Shown here: positions 25,901 to 38,200 of the stretch, one piece after another
Layout: each line of letters begins with the position of its first letter
Numbering within the stretch: the first letter of the stretch is position 1
Translations under genes and position numbers: made by a program
Source of the DNA: Spisula solida
Lineage: Eukaryota; Mollusca; Bivalvia; Venerida; Mactridae
Length of the DNA: 64,000 nt
NCBI GenBank assembly: GCA_947247005.1
Contig: OX365954.1
Span: forward strand, 574,001-638,000
Reading direction: 5' to 3'
The notes under the pieces: model-generated
What the model saw: only the letters and a program-made list of their open reading frames with translations
What the model was told of the DNA's origin: nothing
The model's database searches: none

Positions 25901-28900
25901 GTGTAATAGAAGATGGATAATTGTTATAAACTTTGTCTTTTGAAAAATTGTTATAACCGAAATTTCTATACTTTTTAAAATATTTTTTCCTCTGAAAACA
26001 TGTAATATGTAATCATGAATATAATTACAAATGTAATTTAAGAGGTATGTAATTTAATTACAACACTTTCTACATTTGACATGAAATATTACACATTTGT
26101 CTGAGCGAATCAATGAATACTTCTGTTCCATTGTATATTATAGATGACATAACACATCAATCAATGATGTACCACATGTAATATGATGTACCACATGTAA
26201 TCTTTCTGTGCATTTGCTTGATTTTTGTGAAATGTGCAACGAAACTGCAAAAATAACACCAAAATGTTCCCTTTATTTATATTTTACCACTCACCTCTTT
26301 TAATACTCTCAAAATATTAAAATTTAGATTGATTTAGCCGAGCGCATTTGATCTGTCACTAATTAATCCTTGTTATTTTCGTTATTGTACCGTTAAAATG
26401 TTTTGATTAGTTAAAATAATAACTCATATTGGACAATGAATAAGCATGGATATTCAAGAATGACATGTTAAATGTGCTATTAACCAATACATCTGCAAAT
26501 AAGTGAATCACACAAATCGGCTAAAAGATAACATGCATACATACAACCTATCATAGGGTAACTAATTGATTACGAACATAAGATTATAAAAATATGACAT
26601 AAAAAGATAATTATACGAATTTTTAAACTTATCACAAACAACTGGCAAGCAAGCTTCACGGCTAAAAATCTACAACAATACTGGAGAGTGTAAGCATCTA
26701 AAACTGTATCATCTGTAAATAATCACATGCCTACCTATATGTAATAATAGTAGTCTAGCAATATCAAATAAAACTAAAAGGGTGACACAAATACGTATAT
26801 CTCCCACATAGGTTCATAGCTCCAGCATAAATCATCAAACTAAAAAATCCAGAAAATAAGTACAAAACATTTATGTGAATTTGATTGAAATCTGGAGAGA
26901 GGTGGGAAAACAAGCACAGACAAACTTAGTGATATCCATGCATTCATCCAGACGGACAGACAGACGGATGGACGGACGGACGGACAGACGGATGGACACT
27001 TTGTGATATCCATGCATTCATCCAGACGGACGGACGGACAGACGGATGGACAGACAGACGGACGGACAGACAGACGGATGGACAGACGTCTCGCACAAAA
27101 TCAATATGTTACCCCACTACTATATGTCGAAGAGATAAATCATTATGACCAAACCTACAGTAACTAGGTATTCATGCAATAGGGAGCCCCAGTAACTTAC
27201 TGTGATCAGGGGGTTTGCTAGAGCTGAAACACAAACAAGGGTCGTTTTGATAATTGTAAAATCAATTTTCCTATTTTATAGCCCCCCCCCCCCACTAAAC
27301 TTTTGAAACAAAAATAAATTAGAATGTCAATTTACAGACACAATCTTGAGGGTCAACTAGGGTGTATTTTGGAAATTTCTGAGGTCAAGGGCCATCTCAA
27401 GGGTCAAATAAACCCCTGTTAGTTTCTAACAAACGTGTGACAATTTTTTTATATTGATCTACAAAACATGCATGAAAATAAAATGCTGAAGCACAGTGTG
27501 ACATTATGCATACTAAAAGTGAATGTAAAGCCATTTCAAAGAAAACACACAATTAACATTTAACATAGGGCTTTTTTAATAAAAAGATAGCATTTAATGA
27601 TAAGTGCTTTTTTAAAAAATAAAAATGCACAGTAATTATCATGTTTAAAGGTAAATATGTTGGATTAAGAAACAATATTATAAGATGCTCCATTATAACT
27701 GCTTTCTATTTTTTTTACTCTCCAATGTAACACATCATGATTGATTAATTATTAAGATTTTACATTAAATGAATGGACTCAAATATTCCTCAAATAAATG
27801 AATAAAGCAATTAAAAACATATTGAAAAGAAAATTCATCTATCGCATAATACAAGCTAGTGCCAACAGTGGGAGAATTTTACATGAAAACAAGGGAGACA
27901 ATCCAATCAGTTTTATTCTTCTAACTGTGTACAGCATGAGTACTGTCCCTTAGATGAGGGAAGGCTCTTTACTCCATTTGTCTACAGTATCCTGAGCTTG
28001 TGTGTACACCATCTCTAAACAGGTTATTGGAAAATAATTGGTTTTCAACACAGTACTAACAGATTAAAGATTACTCTACAGCACACACTTTTATGCAAAG
28101 AAAAATAGTACAATGGAAGCATTAAAACACATACAAACATTGTGTATAAGAATGTGTTACATATGGCACACACAAAATGTCACAAACAATTTTCTTCAAG
28201 CACAAAGTGTTCACACTTACGTGTATATATAATATAACTATTTGTAAGTTAAAAAACCCACAAAATATTTTTCAGAAATTATGCTTTAAATGACTCGTTT
28301 GATTCTCATTGACGCAAGACATTGTTTTATCAAAATATATACATACTCATATAATACACATAACCTCCAAAATGAGGTGTTCAAATGCAAATATACAATA
28401 CATCAGTAATTTCACTGTAAAATGATTTATTTTCATTAAAACAAGATATTTTTGTGAAGTTTGGTTATCAGAAAATGAATTCACCCATGAATAACTTTTT
28501 TCTATTTGCTGTAATGCTTTTATTGATCAACCTTTGAAATACACAAATTTTAAACATCATCGAATTGCATTTATACCAAAATCAATAATATGTTAAATGT
28601 TTAACAAATATAAAATACTTTACCGTATCAAGAGTACCATGCTTATTTACAAAATGCTTGACATTGAATTATATCAATGACTTTATATACAAAACATACA
28701 TACACATATAGCACTTACAGCATTGTAGTTTTAGTTTTGTTGGATTGTATTAAGGCATACCAACACAGTACAGTATGTACCATTATATGGCGCCAAACAG
28801 GAGAAATATCTTTGGTTTAACATGTTATTCATGCGAAGAAAAACATTTAGCACATGGTACGGAAACCACACCTTCTACCACTAAAGAGCATGGTGGTCTG

Positions 28901-30774
28901 TTGTGTCCAACATATTTAGTTAACTTACGTGATTCCAATCACAGGCCCATGAAAAGTGTCCAATATCACCTATATAGTTATAATTAGTTATGTATATATT
29001 CAAACAAAGGTGACAACAGTAGTTGCCGCATTGTGATCCCACGACAGGGTAAACACTACTTATAGACTACCCAGTAATACACAGGTAGTAATACAGTTAT
29101 TCCATCCATTCACATAATTACATCAGTAACTACAATTATTTAAGATGGTTATGGATTATAGACAAACTCATTATCCATCTGTCTTTAGAAGGAAAGTAAA
29201 GGTGGAAATGCAATTATTTTTCTTCTAGAATGGTAAATAAATATCTTTGCTCGATGAGCATTATCATTTTATACTCTTGAAAGCAATAATAAATATAAGC
29301 AACGTGCATCAAGCTATCTATAGCAATCCGTGTCGAGCTTTGTTTTAAGATATACAAATTGGAATGTCAAGGAATGCTTTACAAATATAAGCAAATATTT
29401 GTGAATCAAAGCATATACAATTATATATTACATAATTTATGTCTGTACATCATTGCTTTACAATATATATTGTATACCAGTACATGTGTATGTAATATGA
29501 CTAAGAGAACCCTGTAATGGTCGATAACATGAGGATATAACGACATTAACGAATCAAGTGTATAATAATACACTCAATCTAATCATTGAATCACTTGTGT
29601 CTATGACATAAAATAAACAGTAAATTCACTGTTGATGTTTATAAAACATGCCCCATCAAATACATTAGTCATTAGCTATTCAAAGTCACTCTGACCATGA
29701 CTTTACGTCACCTTGACCTTTTACTTCAAAAGCAACAAATTGCCTCTTTAGTGCATGACTAACATCCCAAGAAAGATTGAGAACAGCAGGCTCAAGCATT
29801 CTCCTGTTATAAGGCATAGTTTGGTTTATTGATGGACTAATGGACAAAACCAACAAACTGCACATTAAGCATCTCTGAAGGGGGAATAAACTGTCTCTTG
29901 GATATATTGTTTGGATGGTTGGTAAACAAGAGATTCATGGACACAATAGTATCAGAAAAATTCACATCCTCAAAACATGAATAATCTCATGGTAAACAAT
30001 TCTGACTTTGAGATTTGATCACAATAGAAAAACATGGTGGAAACAATATGTCTCAAACAATGGAAGTAATGATTCAAATGACAATAATGTGAACAACATT
30101 AAAAAATTCTTGAGCATGAGACAGTCACCAGCCATATCATATTTAGAGACTCAATATCAACACCTTAAATTTCTGTGCTTTGAAAAGGATTATTCTGATA
30201 ATAAAACTACCATTATAGTCATAGTGTCTTAGTACACCCTGGTATAACACACACTGCAGTCTTTATTAATTTAGGTCCCGATTTACAATAACTTAAGAAA
30301 TTAAAAATAATTTATCACCCATGCATTGATAAGCAAAATACATGTACAAAATGTATGACATTCACTTTGACGTATAATCTTGCAACAGTATCAACTAATA
30401 GTTCAGGGATGTAATTGTAACATGGCTTAAACAGCTAAAAGTACCCTAGCCCACTGAAAACATCACTTTGGAGCGGTTCAGTCCTGAACACTTTTATCTA
30501 AAAGATTTGAAGTCCTTTAATAAATGCTGTAATCAGTGGCCATGAAGATATAACACAGGACTGGCAATGACATTTTCAGCTAAAAAAATTCAAAATTTCA
30601 ACTTCATGAATACAAATTTGTGTAATTTGAAAGCAGAATGGCAGAAGGTCACTTCTGTTTTTTTACAAGTTCAAAATATAATAATATTATAAGAGCCTTA
30701 ACCGAAATATAGAAACATAATTAAGCTACAGGCATGATACGTCATAGGATAGTGTTTCTCTTATTCTAAAATCA
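22963..30774. other. AT-rich region between the two genes; no gene recognised
   Basis: It holds the 3' ends of both convergent genes. A transposon-like block at about 23765-24042 begins ACAAGAGATGTTTGTAAAAT and ends CAGGGGGCATTATGAATA. A pogo-like end lies near 24701 (TACAGTATAACCTCTCCAG). An imperfect direct duplication, 24877-24955 and 25019-25087, shares TTGCTCTTCCACAAATAACT. A (GACG/GACA)n tract lies at 26952-27087 and a C10 run at about 27283. A TTTATT at 30262-30267 is the nearest candidate polyadenylation signal, in complement, for the minus-strand receptor gene. The short open frames here have no domains. Confidence 0.5.
26952..27087. repeat. GGAC-type microsatellite
   Basis: Tandem GACGGACA/GACGGATG words. 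The flanking 'gtgatatccatgcattcatc' is itself duplicated (about 26930 and 27003). Confidence 0.8.
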
Positions 30775-32243
30775 TCACACTATACTTTCATTTCTGTAGT
30801 TCTTTATCTGTGAAGGTTTCCCATTGGTAGCCTGGTTCTCAGCTTTACTATTAAGCTTATCCATAGATGACATCTTTAAATCACTTTGGGAACCAGTCCG
30901 TGGTTTCGTTTTATGATACTCTGTGTTCTCATAATCTTGAGGTTGAAAGTCTGCATTTTCATAGTCTAGTGATTGATGCCCCCTATTGTCACTACTACCT
31001 GAATAATTCTGCTGCCTCGGTACCTGATTATTTGATTGGTATGGTGGTTGATAGGACTGAGGGTTTGTATTATAACCAGGTTGAAAACCTACACCATACC
31101 CTGGTACACTGACAGGATTGTTTGTGAACACAGAGCTTGCTATAGAACCAGTCTCAGTGACGTCATCACGTTTATAGTCACCATCTGTCATTTCACACAA
31201 CATCTCCCAGTTTGATTTTCTCGGTTTTCTTGGAGCCGCTGGATTGGGTGGCTGAGGTACATTCTGTGGTGGCATCGGATATCCTTGTGGTGGTATACCT
31301 TGCGCTGGATAACCCTGAGGCATACCTTGCATTGGTTGGCCCTGTGGCATACCTTGCATTGGTTGGCCCTGTGGCATACCTTGCATTGGTTGACCTTGAG
31401 GTATACCCTGTCCTTGAGGCATGCCAGGAGCTGGGTACCCTTGCGGAGCACCTTGTATTGGCTGTCCCTGTGCAGGGTATCCATGGTACGGTACTTGCAT
31501 TCCTGGCTGCTGTCCATAGCCAGGTGGTTGTACCAGAGAATATTGTTGTGGAGGGTACGGTTGTGGAACAAAACCTTCAGACTGTGGATAGTAAGGTCCA
31601 GCTAGATTCTCCCGTGAAGCACTCACTGTCGGTTCATCTAGGTGTGTATCTGCACTCACAGACTTTCTTGGCTTCGGTTTAGGTTTGAGTTTAGGTTTTA
31701 CCTCTTCTTCTTCAGTAGCAGTTATAAAATCTGGAACACTTTTTGAACGTTTTGCTTTCTCAGCGGTCTTAGAATCTTTCCCAATTTTATCCAGTTTTTC
31801 TGTAGATTTTGTCTTTGCTTTCTTCTCTTTCTTAGCAGCAGTTTGAGTCCCTGACGAAGATACACTTTTAGATCGCCTTTTCTTTTTCACAAGTCTTTTA
31901 TTTTCTACAACCACTGATTCATTAAGGCCAGTCTGAGTGGCGGTCTCTCGTAAAGTCTGAGTGGCAATTTCTTTGACTCGCCGGCCCAAGTCATTTTCCG
32001 AGCGATATAATCGGTTACGTTCCCGATCTCGTCGTGAAAGGGGTTTCTCATACCCGTCGAAATCTTCTTCATCTGTCGAAAAATCGTCGTCATAACCTCT
32101 AGAATGTCGACCTACCGACATATCATCCCTGACATGATAGGAAACAACTGACCCCGAATTGGACCCTTTTCTACGTCTACGGCGGTCATATAATGAAGAC
32201 CTTGAGGAATATAGCGATGTTTTTGATGAAGATCTCTGCATAG
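30775..32243 (-). CDS. CUB receptor exon 7 (tail C-terminal half, stop)
   Basis: Acceptor TTTTTTGCAG|CTATGCAG in complement. Codes for residues 551-1039 and ends ESIV. It contains RRRRRKG, the TQT motifs, a Lys-rich stretch, KPKLKPKPKPRK, a Gln/Gly/Pro/Tyr-rich region with three copies of a 27-bp coding repeat, and the YENA and YENT motifs ten residues apart. The ATG at 32241 is internal to the gene, not its start. Open frames on the other strand here are shadows. Confidence 0.92.
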
Positions 32244-35200
32244 CTGCAAAAAAGATAATAAATATGGATTAATGACAAAAGAGTTAATTAAAAGTCAACT
32301 TTGAGCAGCCAACTAGTCAGTACTGTCAGAAGAGCAATTAACTGTCACCCAGGTATGACCGGGACAATTACTCGGTTAATCGGATATGATTCGATTGCAA
32401 TGTGAAATCGGTTTTAATTTTGAAAAACCGCTAATCGTTCTAAAACAATACACATCCTACAATGCCAATAAATTGTATGTTACCGTGGTGATACATAAAT
32501 CCATCATACAAATCTTATTTTGGTATCTCAAAGGATATAGAGAAACTCGGGTCACTGTCCGGTGTGAACAACGTTATCAGGCGAGGTGATATCGTCCGGG
32601 TGGCGAGCCTTTGGCTAGTCACCCCGGACGATATCGCCGAGTCTGATAACATTGTTCGATCCGGACAGTGACCCGAGTTTCTATTTATCATGCAACCAGC
32701 ACCACGGAACAAGTAAGGGGCGTAATTCCTCATTTTTTAAAGTTACAACCGAGTTGTGGGTTTTAGTAGATCCATTAAACCCGCCGATTAACACAATTAA
32801 ATGTGCTTCCGCGAAACAAAATAGTTCTCAATTCTACGCAGCTTAACAAAAGAAATATTAAAAAATAAAATATTTCAATTATATATTCAGAAAGGGAAAT
32901 CTTAGTAAATGGTATCACCAAATAACTACATTGTGTCATAATAGAAGAATAAAATTTCGCTCATGAATTTATCAAGTTTTTTAATGAATCATCAATGACG
33001 TATCATGTGTGAACAAGGTCATTTACTACGTCATAAATCCTTCTGTTATTCTTAACAATGCCTTGGAATAAATATAAACATGGACTATGTGAAACATTGG
33101 GTTGTTTGCGGTAACTGTCAGTGCAAAATTGAATTCCGGACGGGGGAAATAACTTCAAGAATGAACAGTTTATACAAGCTTACTCGTCTTAGTCAAGTTG
33201 GTGGGTGGAGAATGGCAGTAGCCTGAGTAGGGAGACCTCAATGCTTGGAAAATCGATGGAAATAGAATATGGTAAGACATTGATCTTGTTGAAGAGCCTA
33301 TTATATTTTTTATGTTTTACCTATGAATAAACCATATGTACACTGAATCTAACAATGATTTAACTGACCCACTTAGTCTTAAGCCAAAAATGTCTGACTT
33401 TCTTCATTTTCAATGATTTTGTATGCGCATCGTATCGAGTCTTCAAAGGAGTTCAAAATTGCATTTTGTCCAGTGTATTTGATGTGGAACCGTTGTCTAT
33501 GCATACTCTTTATGTTTATTTATCTTTGATGATCCTATGCCAGTGGATTTGTGTGTTTATTGTTTTTTCAGGGCCTTTCCCAAATGATTGATCCGTGGAT
33601 GACCCGTATGAATTCAAGAAAAAATACACTGGCGTAGCCCTACATGGCGAAGAAATATTGCTGATGTTGGTTGTAAATCTAAACTTTGAATAAATATTAG
33701 CTATCAAATGTATAGTTTTGTAGTTTTCAATAATATGTAGGTCAATTTTAGACGGAATGAGAAATGGGAAAATAGTCCGTGATTTGTGGGCGGAGCCAAA
33801 AAGTGTTCTCAGGCTACTAGCAGCCTATTGACCTGAGAACACATAATGTTCTCAGGTCATGTGTTATCAGGCAGTTACCATGGCAGTTGCATGATAAAAA
33901 ATAAACACACATGAATTCTGCCGCTGAAAGTACATTAATATGGTCGTCATGAGAGAACACACCCTTTTCAATATGGCGACCGATTAACCGGTTTGATTCG
34001 ATTTCTTACCAATGATTAACCAGTTTCAAAATATTGAAATCGTCCCAGTCTTACACCCAGGCAATCTGGTTCTATCATGATTATAGCATTGCACAGGTTA
34101 TATTCTTCTGTGACTGTGGTCATGACCTCGACATGTTGAAATATTATATATTGCATGCAAAAGAGTACATTAGTACTGGTTCAGTGGTTGATAACATCTT
34201 CATGGAACACTGGTTAGGTTAACAGTCTGCTACATATGTCCCAACATTACCATATGACCCAATATTTGTTAGAATATGTAAAACAAAATGGCAACAGGTC
34301 ATGCTTTCAGCCTTTGATCATAATGAACCCATGAGTGTTTTCCCCCAAGGCAGCAAGAGTTAAACATCTCAAATATTTCAACATAAAACAAGTTATAGAC
34401 TTATATTAATGTCTCGCAACACTTTAATTCCTCATGGTACCAAGATTGTCACCAGGGTCTGAGAGAAGTAGTCAGTTCCCTTTTAAATGCTGAGAGCTAA
34501 ACAAGGGGAAACCTCTGACACCATTTTTCTCGTCTTTGGTATGGCATGGCCACAGCCCTGGGAGGAAATCCAGAAATCTGCTCTAAATGACTTCCCTCCT
34601 CCAGTAGGCTATGGAGGTGGAAAAAATAATACTGCAAACCCATTTACTTTCGCAAATACTAACTTTTGCCTTTTGACAATCATCGCCATATTCGCGACTA
34701 CAAATTTTCGCGTTTCCCGCAATGTTGATATTAATGTTTTTTCACGGAATTCTACCAATCGCAAAATTAAATCGCGCAAATAATTTTTTGGTTTACAGTT
34801 CACAAATTTGCAGGGGCCTTAGTGGTTACTAAGATGAAAAAATACTTACGTGGAAGATACTCCAAGTCTTCTACTGATCCATACATGCTTGTAGGTGTGG
34901 TAGGTCGAGAATCTAGCTGATCCATGCTTCGTCCACGACGATGACTAAATCCACGACCTGTAATACCATACAACATTGACTAGTGTTAGTAAGAAATATT
35001 AACCTGACACTCTATACAGGTGTAGAGGCTATTGGTATATATTCACAACGACTACAATCGTTAATAAATTTGTCAGTCAGAGTGGGTTCTAATATTTCAT
35101 CAAAATACAATAAAATACAATCAAGCCAGGTCTAGATATAACTACACCCAATATATTGACAATTTCAGATAGTCTGACATCATTTGTTGAGGACAAATGT

Positions 35201-38200
35201 TTTAAAATGCTCTTTGTATCAATTCAGTATACAGACTAGTCTGGTTCCCGTTCCCCAATCTTACATTCCATTAGATTAGGTCCGGCATCATCCAATTAAA
35301 ATGGATTCTACTACTGGTAAAACAAAATGGTGGGTGTACATTAGTTTATATAGGCATTTTTAAATAATCTCCCCAAAATGTATGTTCTTTTGGTGTCGTT
35401 TCGATTAGACTTTGTATATCTCTTAAAAAACGCATTACCTTTCCAGCTACACAGGTTTCATCAAAACGACACCACTAATATGTACTAAATAACGTTAATT
35501 AAATTATGAAAATAGTTTGTAGCAGCATATATATAGTGCATATCAAATACAAAATTATCGATTGTCCGCTTAGCTCAATCCGTAGAGCGTTCGGCTAGTA
35601 GTCACAAGGGTACAGGTTCAAATCCTGCATGGACCGCATACTTATTTCCAAAAACAAATTAATTGAGGTAGTCTCGCGTGTATCGGTGCTATACACTTAG
35701 CACGTTAAAGAACCAAGGAGTCTATTCGAAATGAGCTAGGGTAACGCACCCGGGTACCTTGTTTCACACCTCTTTCTCTTGATTTTAAGTCAGCCAAGAC
35801 AAATGTCTACGTCCCCGTAAGGGGTTTGACATTAATGGAAGATAATAAATAATTATAATAGTATAGTCCAGAGGATTTGACACGACTCTCGACCTTCTAT
35901 TAGCATATTTAAACAGCTGATACATTGTCTATATTTATAATCCAGGTTGTATATTCATAAGCGGAAAGTATCACAAAGACGCTCAAGGTGTAATACTAAC
36001 ACAAATCTAAAGGATAGATATTGCATGATTTGTTCGTGGAAATTTATATACGTGGGACGTTCAAAAATAAACAGGACTGGGGCCCTCACGGGTTTAGTTT
36101 TAAATATTATACAAATATTATTACATAACATTGAATCGGAATTTTATTGCGAAAAATTGATATCTGATTTATAGAGTAACACTATCACGTCCGCTCATAT
36201 TAGTCAATTTTGAAACCATGGTTACACGCACCCGGCGCAGCCCACCAATTACGATTGATGGCGACTACGTAATAGGGTGTATCTTTAATACTATCATATC
36301 GATAGTTTTCAAACTTCGCCATGACATTGCATGTTACATATTGGACGATGTCAGCAAAAATATCGACATTCGGACGTTAGCTACGGAAATGAGAAGATAT
36401 TTTACTCCAGGAGTGACAACGTCGTGACGCAAAAGTAACGTCACCAGAATGTAAGGAAAAACGGACAAACGCCAAGTTCTGTCAACAGCAAGTAACTATG
36501 TCCTCTGAATCCTATGAAATTATCGTAACTATGTTGGGAAACATTTCTCCGAGTCGTTTATCATTTTTAAAATGGCATAAACGCTTTAGTGATAACTGTT
36601 CAGCTTTGAAAGACAGGGAAGTAATAGGAAATCATATAACGTTTGTGACGTCAGCTAATGAGACATTTGCAAAATATCAGCGTCTCATGGTACGTTACTT
36701 TGACCAGATTTTCGATGTAAGATCCGGAAAAATACATGTGATTCTCACCAACGTTTTACATGAGTGGTTCAGTGTGGTACAGGAATGTATTCATCACATT
36801 ATATCACTATAATCATCGTATTTCATAGCCCTATGCGAAGCACGAACGCCTTGTAAAATAGCGACGTCATTCTGTGCGCCGGGTTGGCGTTAGTGACCTT
36901 GTTTATTCATCTGTAACTCTCGGACCGCGTATTTGTTTTAGTTAATAGTTTTACCGTATATAGAAAAAGGCTTCCGATTTCTAATGGTTTATAATTTGAT
37001 TTATTTTGTTTAACCATGCGGATTTTGTGACTATAGTCCTGTTTATTTTTGAACGTCCCACGTATTCAATGCAATAACTTTGTAATATATTCATGCATAA
37101 AGGTCAGGATCAGGTCAAATTCTCCATGCTTTATCAGTACATACCTGAATTTTTACCCGGTCTGGGAGACTTCCTACCATTTGATCTCTTACTGTATCTA
37201 CCAGATCCCATCTTCTCAAATGGTTCATCTCTGTTAGCATCCAGGAACCTGTCTGCCTGGTTCCTCGGGCCTCCTCTACCATCTGGGGGTCTGCGAGTGG
37301 GCATCATGTTTGCTGGTTCTGGGTCCACGGAGCTTGACACTGACTGTGTCTGCTTCTTCCTTCCTTTGGGACCTTTCCTATCAGGCTTCAAGGAGTGGGT
37401 TGTGTTAGCTTTACCCTTTGAGTCATTCTTTGCTTTAACTTCATCCGAAGAAAAGCTTCGGTCTTGTTCCTTTTCTTGACGAGCTGCTAATCGACCCTTT
37501 TCTATCTGATTAAGTTCATCTGAGGAGAAAGATGAAGATCTGGGGTTACGATTTATTCCTGCATGTTTTGACTTGCCCCTTTTAGGGGATTTAGGGACCG
37601 ATGGTAAAGAAGGTCGGTTCAGACTTTCATCAGAAGATGGTGGACCAGGCGCTTCTCCGAATTTATCAAATGATGTTGAAGATATTCGTTTTCTTCGGTC
37701 TTCTGCATCGCGTTCATTCTGCTTAAAGGAATGTCTGAATTTGTTATGTGAATGGAGGGCATTTAACATATCATCTCTTGGACCAGAGTTTACATCTCCG
37801 TTTCTTGCATCAGGTTTCTTGTCTGGCCCCATATTATTGTGTAATGCCACATTAGGGGGCGGAGGCGGGGCCGGTGGTGGTATGTTTGCTTTGTTTTTGT
37901 TACGATTCATGTTTGACCTTAAATGATCCGATCTTTCATCACTACTGTCTGACGGTGCTAGAAGTTTCCTCTTTGACATCGGAGAACCCTGCATGCTTTC
38001 ATTGGTGAAACCAACACTAGTTGTATTTGACCTTGAACTTTCATCTAACGGCGCTTTTGATGAATTCGGGTAAAAAGGTGATTTTATTGGTCGTCCTGCT
38101 CTGTATTTCCGGAAACAACAAATTCCTACACATGACACGATGAAAATGACACCAAACACACCCCCGACAATGCCAATAACAAGTCCTACACCCATAGGGT

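Noticed and set aside
30867..31682. Plus-strand open frames opposite receptor exon 7
   Set aside because: They are shadows of the low-complexity coding repeat on the minus strand.
33818..33855. Palindrome GACCTGAGAACA-cataa-TGTTCTCAGGTC as a steroid-receptor response element
   Set aside because: The spacer is 5 bp, not 3; it sits in intron repeat debris, and no such regulation is supported.
35568..35640. tRNA gene
   Set aside because: The acceptor stem has mismatches and the tRNA-like part continues into a SINE body; it has promoter boxes only.
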